This document shows, piece by piece, positions 1 through 7,826 of a DNA stretch of 64,000 nt. The notes under the pieces are model-generated. The model was not told where the DNA came from, made no database searches, and saw only the letters and a program-made list of their open reading frames with translations. Source of the stretch: Cognatitamlana sp035818475 (GTDB lineage: Bacteria; Bacteroidota; Bacteroidia; Flavobacteriales; Flavobacteriaceae); assembly GCF_035818475.1 (NCBI RefSeq), contig NZ_JAYMGV010000001.1:992001-1056000 (forward strand). The letters run 5' to 3'. A program made the position numbers and the translations under genes. Each line of letters begins with the position of its first letter. Within the stretch, counting starts at the first letter, position 1.

Positions 1-645
1 TGTAAAAAGCATAAGTACTTTAGTAGAATCTTTTAATAAATCAAATCCCATCCAAATTAAATATACTGCTATAGCAAAAGTAAGTACACTATCAACCCAA
101 TACATTAGAAAATACTTCATTACAAGTCCGCCAACCAACACTGCAACACTTGCCATCATATCTGTTAATAAGTGTATATAAGCACTTTTCATATTCATAT
201 TAGCTTTAGCATCTTTCTTTAATAAAAGTACACTAAAACCATTACCTAAAATAGCAACTATAGATAGCCAAATCACTAAATTAGATTCTATTTCTTCAGG
301 GTTTTCAAACCGTTTAAATGCCTCAATAATTAGTAATACTGCAACTACAATTAAGGTTGCTGCATTAATAAATGCAGCTAAAATTTCGGCGCGTTTGTAA
401 CCAAATGTTTTTTGGAATGAGGCTTTTTTCTTGGTTAATTTATTAGCAACATAGCTGATTATTAGTGAAATAACATCACTAAAATTATGAAGTGCATCAC
501 TTAGTAAAGCTAAACTCCCGGATACTAACCCGCCTATAACCTGAGCGGTTGTAATAAGAATATTTAATAAGATTGAAATAACAAGATTCCTGCCTTTTAA
601 ATCAGGATGATCATGTGAATGTTTATGCCCATGATGATGACCCAT
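1..645 (-). CDS. Cation diffusion facilitator family transporter (3' part cut by window edge)
   Basis: This is the N-terminal 215 residues of a CDF-type inner-membrane divalent metal (Zn/Co/Cd) efflux antiporter; the rest lies beyond base 1. The protein opens with a His-rich stretch (MGHHHGHKHSHDH) typical of CzcD/ZitB-like members. It continues into membrane helices with the family signature SDALHNFSDV, which carries the Asp/His metal-site residues, and later HLLTDMMASV, which supplies the second metal-binding pair. It reads on the minus strand and starts one base after the rpiB stop, so it is probably the second gene of an rpiB-led transcript. The family is clear; the metal is not determinable here. 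Confidence 0.9.
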   Translation of the reverse strand, partial: MGHHHGHKHSHDHPDLKGRNLVISILLNILITTAQVIGGLVSGSLALLSDALHNFSDVISLIISYVANKLTKKKASFQKTFGYKRAEILAAFINAATLIVVAVLLIIEAFKRFENPEEIESNLVIWLSIVAILGNGFSVLLLKKDAKANMNMKSAYIHLLTDMMASVAVLVGGLVMKYFLMYWVDSVLTFAIAVYLIWMGFDLLKDSTKVLMLFT

Positions 646-1092
646 TTAGCAAGATAACGGTATTTTATCAATACGGTTTTGATGCCTTCCACCTTCAAAT
701 TCGGTATTTAAAAATGTTTCTACCATTTGTAAAGCCTGTGGAATAGCTGTATATCGTGCAGGAATACACAATATGTTGGCATTATTATGTTGTCTTATAA
801 GCTCTACAATTTCTTTGGTCCAACATAATCCGGCACGTACTTGCTGATACTTATTAGCCGTCATTGCCACACCATTAGCACTACCACAAATCAAAATACC
901 AAAATCTACTTTTTTATTTTCTACGTCTTGTGCTACCGGATGTACAAAATCCGGATAATCTACACTATCACTGGCATCAGTACCATAATTATTAACGGTA
1001 TACCCTTTAGACTCAAGGAGTTCTTTTATTGCAAATTTATAATCCGTTCCGGCGTGATCATTACCTATAGAAATTGTCATAGCTTTATTCAT
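646..1092 (-). CDS. rpiB: Ribose-5-phosphate isomerase B
   Basis: This cytosolic enzyme of the pentose phosphate pathway interconverts ribose-5-phosphate and ribulose-5-phosphate. The 148-residue length matches the RpiB/LacAB family. Visible signatures are GNDHAGTDYK near the N terminus, the phosphate/substrate segment YGTDASDSVDYPDF, the catalytic-Cys segment CGSANGVAMTANK (CGTGIG in many relatives) and a C-terminal GGRHQNRIDKI tail. The start at 1092 gives a four-residue extension before MTISIGNDHAG, and a start at 1080 is also possible. A TACCTTTG box sits 17 bases upstream on the minus strand. The metal-efflux gene follows directly downstream. Confidence 0.93.
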   Translation of the reverse strand: MNKAMTISIGNDHAGTDYKFAIKELLESKGYTVNNYGTDASDSVDYPDFVHPVAQDVENKKVDFGILICGSANGVAMTANKYQQVRAGLCWTKEIVELIRQHNNANILCIPARYTAIPQALQMVETFLNTEFEGGRHQNRIDKIPLSC

Positions 1093-1108
1093 AAATTTTA
1101 AACTTGTA

Positions 1109-1116
1109 CAAAGGTA
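1109..1116 (-). promoter_or_regulatory. Bacteroidota -7 box for rpiB
   Basis: The minus strand reads TACCTTTG, an exact match to the Bacteroidota -7 consensus TAnnTTTG, ending 17 bases before the rpiB start codon. No convincing -33 element was found. Confidence 0.5.
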
Positions 1117-1608
1117 GTAATTATAAACATTGTGAATGAAGCTATTGATTACTTGTTAATAACTGTTCATTATTTTCTGAAATTAAAATTAGGAGAATCC
1201 AACTATTTTTTCAATCGATAACATTTAGGTAATACACAAATTAGTTAATGTTTTTTTTTGGTTAAGTTATCAGCACTAAAAAGTTTAGTTGTTAGCTATG
1301 TTAACTAAACTAATTATTAAGGATAAGTTGTTAGTATAGGTTTTAAACAATTGTTAATAGCTTTTTTTAAGGTCTTAGATTTTAATCAATTAACATTATA
1401 ATAGATGTTAATTGATTATCAACAACATTCAATAAAATACATTTCAAAATAAAACTTAAAAAAGTTATCCTACATATTAACACACTATAATAACCATCAT
1501 TTATTTTTTAAAATTTTTAAAAGAAAATAGTATTATACTATATACTGTGGATAACTTCAATTTTACTTAAGATAATATTAAATAAATACTGATTTAATTT
1601 ATAAACCG

Positions 1609-1616
1609 TAGATTTG
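1609..1616 (+). promoter_or_regulatory. Bacteroidota -7 box for rnr
   Basis: TAGATTTG matches TAnnTTTG and would give an approximately 85-base leader before rnr. Single-box matches of this kind occur by chance in AT-rich DNA, so confidence is moderate. Confidence 0.4.
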
Positions 1617-1708
1617 TGCTAAATAAATAGCAATTCTTCTCCTAAAACATAGCTATTTTATAAAACAATTTCCTGTATCTTAGGAAATATAAAGATTACA
1701 AAAATTAA

Positions 1709-3910
1709 ATGAGTAAAAAGAAAAAAAGGAAATCAAGAAAAGGAATTTCCAATCTTACAAATACTATTCTTAGTATTTTAAAAAAAGAAAGAAACCAAGC
1801 TTTTAACTATAAACAAATAGCGGCTAAACTTGGTGTTAATGATGCAAGCAGCAGAAATCAAATTATAAAAACTTTAGCTAAACTTACTGCCAAGGAAGAA
1901 ATACAACAAGTAGACAGAGGTAAGTTTAAAGCTGTTATAAATACCGAATATTATACAGGAATTTTAGATTTATCAGCAAAAGGATCTGGTTATATTATAT
2001 GTGATGATTTTGATGAGGATGTATTTATTGCTTCAAACAATATCAATAAAGCTTTAAATGGTGATGAAGTGGAATTCTATGTATATAAACGTAGAAAACG
2101 TGGTAAAGTAGAAGGTGAAATTACAAGCATTATTAAACGTGCTAAAAGTGAATATGTAGGTGTTATTCAAATTCAAGAGAAAAATAATTATGCTTTTGTT
2201 GTTCCTGACAGTAATAAAATGTATAAAGATATTTTTGTACCTATAAACAAGGTCTTTAAAGCTGAGGATGGTGATAAAGTTTTAGTTAAACTTGAAGATT
2301 GGCCAGAAAAAGCAGATTCACCTTATGGTAAAGTAGTGCAGGTTTTAGGTAAACCAGGAGATCATAATACAGAGATTCATGCCATTTTAGCTGAATATGG
2401 TTTACCTTATGAATTTCATTATGAAGTTGAACAATATGCTAATCAATTAGATACAAGTATTACCAAGGAAGAAATAGCAAAACGTAGAGATATGCGTAAA
2501 GATTTAACCTTTACCATAGATCCAAAAGATGCTAAAGATTTTGATGATGCTTTATCTTTTGAAATTTTAGATAACGGTTTGTATGAAATAGGTATTCATA
2601 TAGCCGATGTCTCACATTATTTACAAGAAGGCACTATTTTAGATGATGAAGCTTATGAACGTGCAACTTCAGTTTATTTAGTAGATAGAGTGGTACCAAT
2701 GCTTCCAGAAGTGTTGTCTAATAACGCTTGCTCACTACGTCCTCATGAAGAGAAGTATACCTTTTCGGCGGTATTTCAAATCAATGATAAATCTGAAATA
2801 AAAAATCAATGGTTTGGTAGAACAGTAATTTATAGTGATGCACGTTATGCTTATGAAGAAGCACAAGCCATTATAGAATCTAAAACTAATGAGATACCTA
2901 AAGAAGTTTCATTAACAGGAAAGTCTTATAAAACAGATCAAAAACTAGCCGATGCTATTTTAAAAATGGATGAATTGGCTAAAATTATGCGGAAAAAACG
3001 TATGAGTTCAGGAGCTATTTCATTTGATAAAGTTGAGGTGAAATTTAACTTAGATGAAAATAATAATCCGGAAGGCGTATTTTTTAAAACCAGTAAAGAT
3101 GCTAATAAACTCATAGAAGAATTTATGTTACTGGCTAACAGAAAAGTATCAGAGTTTATAGGAAAACAATCTCCTAAAAAAACATTTGTATACCGTGTGC
3201 ATGACGAACCAGATGATAGTAAACTGGCTGCATTGCAAAATGTTGTGGGACGCTTTGGTTACAAGCTTAATTTTAAAGATAAAAAAACAACTTCTGCATC
3301 TCTTAATAATTTATTGAAAGAGGTTGTTGGTAAAAAAGAACAAAACCTGGTAGACACTTTAGCTATTAGAAGTATGAGTAAGGCTGAATATACAACCCAT
3401 AATATTGGGCATTATGGTTTAGCTTTTGATTATTACAGCCACTTTACGTCACCTATAAGGCGTTATCCTGATGTTATGGCGCATCGTTTGTTGCAACATT
3501 ACTTAGACGGCGGTAAACCTGTAAGTTCAGATGTATATGAAGAAAAATGTAAGCATTCAAGTAGCATGGAAAACTTAGCAACAAAAGCTGAACGTGATTC
3601 CATAAAATACATGCAAATTCGTTTTATGGAAGACCATAAAGATCAAGAGTTTTTAGGTGTTATTTCTGGTGTTACAGACTGGGGGATTTATGTTGAAATC
3701 ATTGCTAATAAATGTGAAGGTATGGTAAGTGTGAGAGATATGAAAGACGATCATTATGCCTTTGACCAGGATCAATACGCTATAGTAGGCAGAAATACAA
3801 AAATAATGTACCAATTAGGAGATGAAGTATTGGTAAAAGTTAAAAATACAGATCTGGTAAAAAAACATCTCGATTTTAATTTAATTGGAAAACCGGAAGG
3901 TAATTTGTAA
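1709..3910 (+). CDS. rnr: Ribonuclease R
   Basis: This 3'-5' exoribonuclease degrades structured RNA in the cytosol. The 733 residues show the RNase R layout: a lysine-rich start (MSKKKKRKSRKG), a winged-helix-like segment (about 15-75), cold-shock/OB domains (about 80-230), the RNB catalytic domain and a C-terminal S1 domain (about 645-725, FLGVISGVTDWGIYVE). In the RNB domain the acidic catalytic segment TIDPKDAKDFDDAL starts near residue 268. The second signature HFTSPIRRYPDVMAHR is present, as is SLRPHEEKYTFSAVF. All expected acidic residues appear intact. The gene stands alone on the right side of the candidate origin; the next gene has its own promoter-like box. Confidence 0.96.
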   Translation: MSKKKKRKSRKGISNLTNTILSILKKERNQAFNYKQIAAKLGVNDASSRNQIIKTLAKLTAKEEIQQVDRGKFKAVINTEYYTGILDLSAKGSGYIICDDFDEDVFIASNNINKALNGDEVEFYVYKRRKRGKVEGEITSIIKRAKSEYVGVIQIQEKNNYAFVVPDSNKMYKDIFVPINKVFKAEDGDKVLVKLEDWPEKADSPYGKVVQVLGKPGDHNTEIHAILAEYGLPYEFHYEVEQYANQLDTSITKEEIAKRRDMRKDLTFTIDPKDAKDFDDALSFEILDNGLYEIGIHIADVSHYLQEGTILDDEAYERATSVYLVDRVVPMLPEVLSNNACSLRPHEEKYTFSAVFQINDKSEIKNQWFGRTVIYSDARYAYEEAQAIIESKTNEIPKEVSLTGKSYKTDQKLADAILKMDELAKIMRKKRMSSGAISFDKVEVKFNLDENNNPEGVFFKTSKDANKLIEEFMLLANRKVSEFIGKQSPKKTFVYRVHDEPDDSKLAALQNVVGRFGYKLNFKDKKTTSASLNNLLKEVVGKKEQNLVDTLAIRSMSKAEYTTHNIGHYGLAFDYYSHFTSPIRRYPDVMAHRLLQHYLDGGKPVSSDVYEEKCKHSSSMENLATKAERDSIKYMQIRFMEDHKDQEFLGVISGVTDWGIYVEIIANKCEGMVSVRDMKDDHYAFDQDQYAIVGRNTKIMYQLGDEVLVKVKNTDLVKKHLDFNLIGKPEGNL

Positions 3911-3937
3911 ATTTTCCCTAAACGGAACAATTATTGA

Positions 3938-3945
3938 TAATTTTG
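3938..3945 (+). promoter_or_regulatory. -7 box upstream of the GIN-domain gene
   Basis: TAATTTTG fits TAnnTTTG, 25 bases before the start codon at 3971 and downstream of the rnr stop. This suggests the gene can be transcribed separately from rnr. Confidence 0.4.
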
Positions 3946-3970
3946 TATAAGAACACATAAACATTCAGAT

Positions 3971-4648
3971 ATGAAACGTATAATCACCATTCTAACTATA
4001 TTAATGTCTGCTGTTGTATTTGCACAAGATACCACTGAAAAGACTATTGGAGAGTTCTCTGAATTAAAAGTATATGACTTAATTCAGGTTGAATTAGTAA
4101 AATCTGATATAGATAAAGTTGTTATAACCGGAGACCATAGAAATAATGTTTTAGTAAACAATAAAAGTGGAAAACTCAAAATAAAAATGAATTTTGAAAA
4201 ATCTTTCAACGGAGCTAAAACAAAAGTAGTATTATATTATACAAAGATTGATGTTATTGATGTTAATGAAGGTGCTCAGGTAAAATCTGATGACCTTATT
4301 AAACAATTTGAGGTTGATTTAAGAGCACAAGAAGGCGGATCAATTGATGTTCCGGTAGATGTTACTTATACAAATATAAAAGCGGTAACAGGAGGAATTG
4401 TTGAAACCTCGGGAATTTCTAAAAATCAGAAAGTGTCACTATTAACAGGAGGTATTTATAAAGGGGAAGCACTTAAAACCGAAGTAACCGAAGTAACAAT
4501 CAATGCCGCAGGAGAGGCTTATATTCATGCATCTAAATTGGCCGATGTTAAAGTTAGAGCAGGAGGAGATGTTTATATTTACGGTAACCCTGAAACTATA
4601 AATGAAAGTAAAGTTTTTGGAGGTAGAATAAAACGAATGGATATATAA
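3971..4648 (+). CDS. Secreted GIN-domain (DUF2807) protein, putative auto-transporter adhesin head
   Basis: This 225-residue protein has a Sec signal peptide (MKRIITILTILMSAVVFAQ) and a single repetitive beta-rich domain. The segments FSELKVYDLIQVELVKSD and GDHRNNVLVNNKSGKLKIKM are characteristic of the DUF2807/GIN family, a right-handed beta-helix/solenoid fold common in Bacteroidota. The family has been likened to adhesin heads, but its function is largely unknown. The protein probably ends up in the periplasm or on the outer membrane. It lies alone between rnr and the PUL regulator and is followed by a strong terminator. Confidence 0.8.
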   Translation: MKRIITILTILMSAVVFAQDTTEKTIGEFSELKVYDLIQVELVKSDIDKVVITGDHRNNVLVNNKSGKLKIKMNFEKSFNGAKTKVVLYYTKIDVIDVNEGAQVKSDDLIKQFEVDLRAQEGGSIDVPVDVTYTNIKAVTGGIVETSGISKNQKVSLLTGGIYKGEALKTEVTEVTINAAGEAYIHASKLADVKVRAGGDVYIYGNPETINESKVFGGRIKRMDI

Positions 4649-4668
4649 TATAAGGATCAAATAATATA

Positions 4669-4697
4669 GAAAAGCCATCAATTTTGATGGCTTTTTG
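4669..4697. terminator. Intrinsic terminator after the GIN-domain gene
   Basis: An 11-bp stem (AAAAGCCATCA / TGATGGCTTTT) with a four-base loop is followed by a T-run. It separates the GIN gene from the PUL regulator. Confidence 0.85.
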
Positions 4698-4789
4698 TTT
4701 ACGCTTTAACCCATACAAAAACCATACAACAACGCTTAAAACACTTATTTTTATTATATTAGTAATACTACAACTAATATATACTACCC

Positions 4790-7597
4790 TTGAAACTATT
4801 AAACTATATAAGTTTTCTAATTTTTATTAGTCTTTCCTGTAATTTTTATGGACAATCAAGGCCACCAATAGAAGTGTTTACCACCAAAGATTATGGTGCT
4901 GAAACACAAAACTGGTCCATATCCCAATCTAAAGATAATTATATTTATGTAGCCAATAATAAAGGTTTACTTGAGTATAATGGCGCTAATTGGCAGTTAT
5001 ATCCATCTCCTAATGAAACCATAATAAGATCAGTAAGTGTAATTGATAACCTGATTTATACAGGTTGTAATAGTGAATTTGGATATTGGGAAAAAAATGA
5101 ATTTGGTCAGCTGCATTACACATCCTTATCAAATAAACTAAATATAGAGTTTTTAGAAGATGAAGAATTCTGGAATATTATTGACATTGATGATTACATC
5201 TTATTTCAATCGCTTCAAAGGATTTATATATATAGCAAGTCAGGTAACAGCTATTCTATAATAGATTCAGACACCATTATTTATAAAGTCTTTAAAATAG
5301 ACGATAGTATATTTTTTCAAAAAACTAAAGACGGACTGTATAAAATTGAAAATGGTACTGCTAAACTAATATCTAATGACCCCATAATAAGAGATAATAG
5401 GTTAGTTAATATTTTCAATAAAGATGGTGGTATCTTAATTGAAACTGAAAATGAAGGTTTTTTTATTTTAAATAACAATACCTTATCTAAATGGAATATT
5501 TCGGCTAATAAAGTACTCTCTGAAGTTAGTGTATTTAGGAGTATTCAATTAAAAGATAAAAGTTATATACTGGGAACACGATCTGATGGTATTTTACATT
5601 TAACCGCAACAGGAGATATTGATTATAACATAGATGTTATTCACGGTTTAAGCAATAATACAGTTCACTCGGTTTATGAGGATAATGAAAATAATATATG
5701 GCTAGCTTTAGAGAATGGCATTAATTGTATAAATATAAAATCGCCATTCAGCATCTTTACAGATGATGCAGGGAAAATAGGAACTGTTTATACCTCAGCA
5801 GTACACAATGATTACCTTTATTTAGGAACCAATCAAGGTTTGTTTTATAAGCAAAAAGATAGTAATGAAAAATTCAAACTCATTGAGGAAATTCAGGAAG
5901 CCGTATGGAAATTAGTTGAACTTGATAATATGTTGTTTTGCGGACATGATTCCGGTACTTCTATAATTAAAAATAATACAGCTCAAAAATTAGAAGGTAT
6001 ACAACAAGGTACATGGGATATTAAACCCATAAAGAATGATACAGAATTTTTACTTCAGGGAAATTACAATGGATTATATGTACTTCAGAAAGTCAATAAT
6101 AAATGGTTGGTAAGAAACAAAATACAGGGGTTTGATCTGTCAAGCAGGTATTTTGAAATTCATGAGAAACACATATTTGTAAACCATGAATACAAAGGTG
6201 TTTTTAAAATACAGGTTGATTCAGATTTTACCGAAGTCCTGAATGTGGAGAAAATCCCGGAGATTGGTAAAGAGATAAATTCCAGTTTGATAAAATATAG
6301 GAACGATTTACTCTTTTCTTATAAAAATGGGATATTGAAATATAATTCAACCAGGAATAATTTTATAAAGGATACTGTATTAAGTGCATTGTATAAAGAA
6401 GAAGATTATACCTCCGGTAAGCTAATACTTAATAAAGAATCCCAAAAACTGTGGGCATTCTCTAAAAATAGTTTAAACTACTTATCACCTGGAAAGCTAA
6501 GCGGAATGCCAAAAATTAATACAATTCCGTTTTCCAAATTATTACCAAAAGGATTAACAGGATATGAGAATATTTCATATTTAAACCATCAGAAATATTT
6601 GATAGGAACATCAACAGGCTATATTATAATTGATTTAAATAAACTTCCCAGCAGAACCTATAATATATCTATTAATTCCATAACAAAACAGGCTATAGAT
6701 TCTAATCCAGAAATTGTAAACACAACAGTTGATGGTTTTTTTGAAAACAAAGAAAATGATATTGCATTTAGTTATAGTGTTGCCGAATTTGATAAATATA
6801 TAGATACGGAATATCAATACCAGTTAGAAGGGATGTATCCAAAATGGAGTAAATGGTCAACACAAGGATCCGTATTGTTTAAAAATTTATCATTTGGAAA
6901 TTATACGTTTAGGGTTAGGGCACGCGTTGGAAATGTGATTACTGAAAATACAGAGTCCTATACTTTTTATATTGATAAGCCCTGGTATTTAACCAATATA
7001 GCCATAGCTATTTATGCTATAGTCATTCTTTTATTCTCATTATTTATGCATAATATCTATAAGCGTTATTATAGAAAGCAACAAGAAGTATTATTACAAA
7101 GAACAGCACGTGAATTAGAGTTAAAAGAGTTAGAAAATAAACAACAATTCATGAGATTTAATAATGAAAAACTAAGACAGGATATAGACAATAAAAATCG
7201 TGAACTTGGTATTTCTACTATGAGTTTGATAAAAAAGAATGAATTTTTAAATACAATCAAAAAGGAATTGCTTAATGTTGAAGAAGGTAAAAGCATAAAG
7301 CATGTTATTAAAATAATAGATAGAAACTTAAATAATACTGATGATTGGAATGTGTTTGAAGAAGCTTTTAATAATGCAGATAAAGATTTTCTAAAAAAGA
7401 TAAAATCACTTCACCCGGAACTTACATCAAATGATTTAAGGTTATGTGCCTATTTAAGGCTTAATTTATCTTCTAAAGAAATAGCCCCACTGCTTAATAT
7501 TTCACCTCGTAGTGTTGAAGTTAAACGTTACAGATTGAGGAAAAAGATGGATTTGAAGCACGAATCTAACTTAACAGATTATATTTTAGAAATATAG
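4790..7597 (+). CDS. Transmembrane one-component PUL regulator: propeller sensor, Y_Y_Y domain, LuxR-type HTH
   Basis: The 935 residues form a sensor-regulator: an N-terminal signal sequence; a long periplasmic beta-propeller region of two-component-regulator-propeller repeats (for example GLSNNTVHSVYEDNENNIWLA); a Y_Y_Y domain (about 660-725, YQLEGMYPKWSKWS); one membrane helix near 735-757; a charged coiled coil; and a C-terminal LuxR/GerE helix-turn-helix (about 877-920, SSKEIAPLLNISPRSVEVKRYRLRKKM). No histidine kinase or receiver domain is present, so the sensed oligosaccharide signal would pass straight to the DNA-binding domain. The start codon is TTG, chosen because it begins the signal sequence and no ATG is nearby. 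It lies just upstream of susC, which makes it the probable regulator of this beta-glucan locus. Confidence 0.85.
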   Translation: MKLLNYISFLIFISLSCNFYGQSRPPIEVFTTKDYGAETQNWSISQSKDNYIYVANNKGLLEYNGANWQLYPSPNETIIRSVSVIDNLIYTGCNSEFGYWEKNEFGQLHYTSLSNKLNIEFLEDEEFWNIIDIDDYILFQSLQRIYIYSKSGNSYSIIDSDTIIYKVFKIDDSIFFQKTKDGLYKIENGTAKLISNDPIIRDNRLVNIFNKDGGILIETENEGFFILNNNTLSKWNISANKVLSEVSVFRSIQLKDKSYILGTRSDGILHLTATGDIDYNIDVIHGLSNNTVHSVYEDNENNIWLALENGINCINIKSPFSIFTDDAGKIGTVYTSAVHNDYLYLGTNQGLFYKQKDSNEKFKLIEEIQEAVWKLVELDNMLFCGHDSGTSIIKNNTAQKLEGIQQGTWDIKPIKNDTEFLLQGNYNGLYVLQKVNNKWLVRNKIQGFDLSSRYFEIHEKHIFVNHEYKGVFKIQVDSDFTEVLNVEKIPEIGKEINSSLIKYRNDLLFSYKNGILKYNSTRNNFIKDTVLSALYKEEDYTSGKLILNKESQKLWAFSKNSLNYLSPGKLSGMPKINTIPFSKLLPKGLTGYENISYLNHQKYLIGTSTGYIIIDLNKLPSRTYNISINSITKQAIDSNPEIVNTTVDGFFENKENDIAFSYSVAEFDKYIDTEYQYQLEGMYPKWSKWSTQGSVLFKNLSFGNYTFRVRARVGNVITENTESYTFYIDKPWYLTNIAIAIYAIVILLFSLFMHNIYKRYYRKQQEVLLQRTARELELKELENKQQFMRFNNEKLRQDIDNKNRELGISTMSLIKKNEFLNTIKKELLNVEEGKSIKHVIKIIDRNLNNTDDWNVFEEAFNNADKDFLKKIKSLHPELTSNDLRLCAYLRLNLSSKEIAPLLNISPRSVEVKRYRLRKKMDLKHESNLTDYILEI

Positions 7598-7630
7598 TAC
7601 ACTACAAAACTAATTTCCACCTATACAAGA

Positions 7631-7640
7631 CCACAACATT
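7631..7640 (+). promoter_or_regulatory. CCACAACATT motif upstream of susC (shared with the distal PUL unit)
   Basis: TATACA followed three bases later by CCACAACATT occurs here, 112 bases before the conserved 18-bp element. The same TATACA-CCACAACATT association recurs upstream of the gene at 26745, where the decamer is doubled. It may be a second regulator site. Confidence 0.4.
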
Positions 7641-7742
7641 GTATTAAAACAGGTATTTTAGATAAGGTTGAGTAAACTCCTAAAACATTAATAAAATAAG
7701 GTGTTTGTTAAGGTTTCATTAATAAAACGTATGTTTTTTTGA

Positions 7743-7760
7743 GATGTATGTTTTTTGTAG
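7743..7760 (+). promoter_or_regulatory. 18-bp PUL operator candidate upstream of susC
   Basis: GATGTATGTTTTTTGTAG occurs here and, base for base, at 26639-26656 upstream of the secreted co-regulated protein. In both places it begins 52 bases before the -7-like box, where an activator would bind. Here a second GTATGTTTTTT lies 17 bases upstream (7729), giving a direct repeat. The likely binder is the LuxR-type regulator at 4790-7597. Confidence 0.65.
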
Positions 7761-7794
7761 CGGTGATATTTATTAATTCCTTAACATCATTTTA

Positions 7795-7802
7795 TAGTTT
7801 TA
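7795..7802 (+). promoter_or_regulatory. Probable -7 box of the susC operon
   Basis: TAGTTTTA has one mismatch to TAnnTTTG. It lies 34 bases after the 18-bp element, exactly the spacing of TAAGTTTG at the second locus. No -33 TTG is seen at the usual distance, which would fit an activator-dependent promoter. Confidence 0.45.
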
Positions 7803-7826
7803 CTAAAAACAAAAACTAACAATTTT

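Larger units (their letters stand above)
1093..1708. other. AT-rich intergenic region; candidate chromosomal origin (oriC)
   Basis: This is a 616-base non-coding gap between divergent genes (rpiB minus, rnr plus). It is very AT-rich with long A/T runs. It contains one perfect DnaA box in reverse orientation (TGTGGATAA, 1546-1554) and near matches TTATCAACA (1416-1424), TTATCAGCA (1267-1275), TTATCCTAC (1465-1473) and the reverse TGTTAATAA (1154-1162). No ORF of note or RNA gene is seen inside. Promoter-like boxes lie at both ends. The origin role is inferred from box clustering, divergent flanks and parS-like sites about 43 kb away. dnaA itself is not in the window. Confidence 0.5.
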
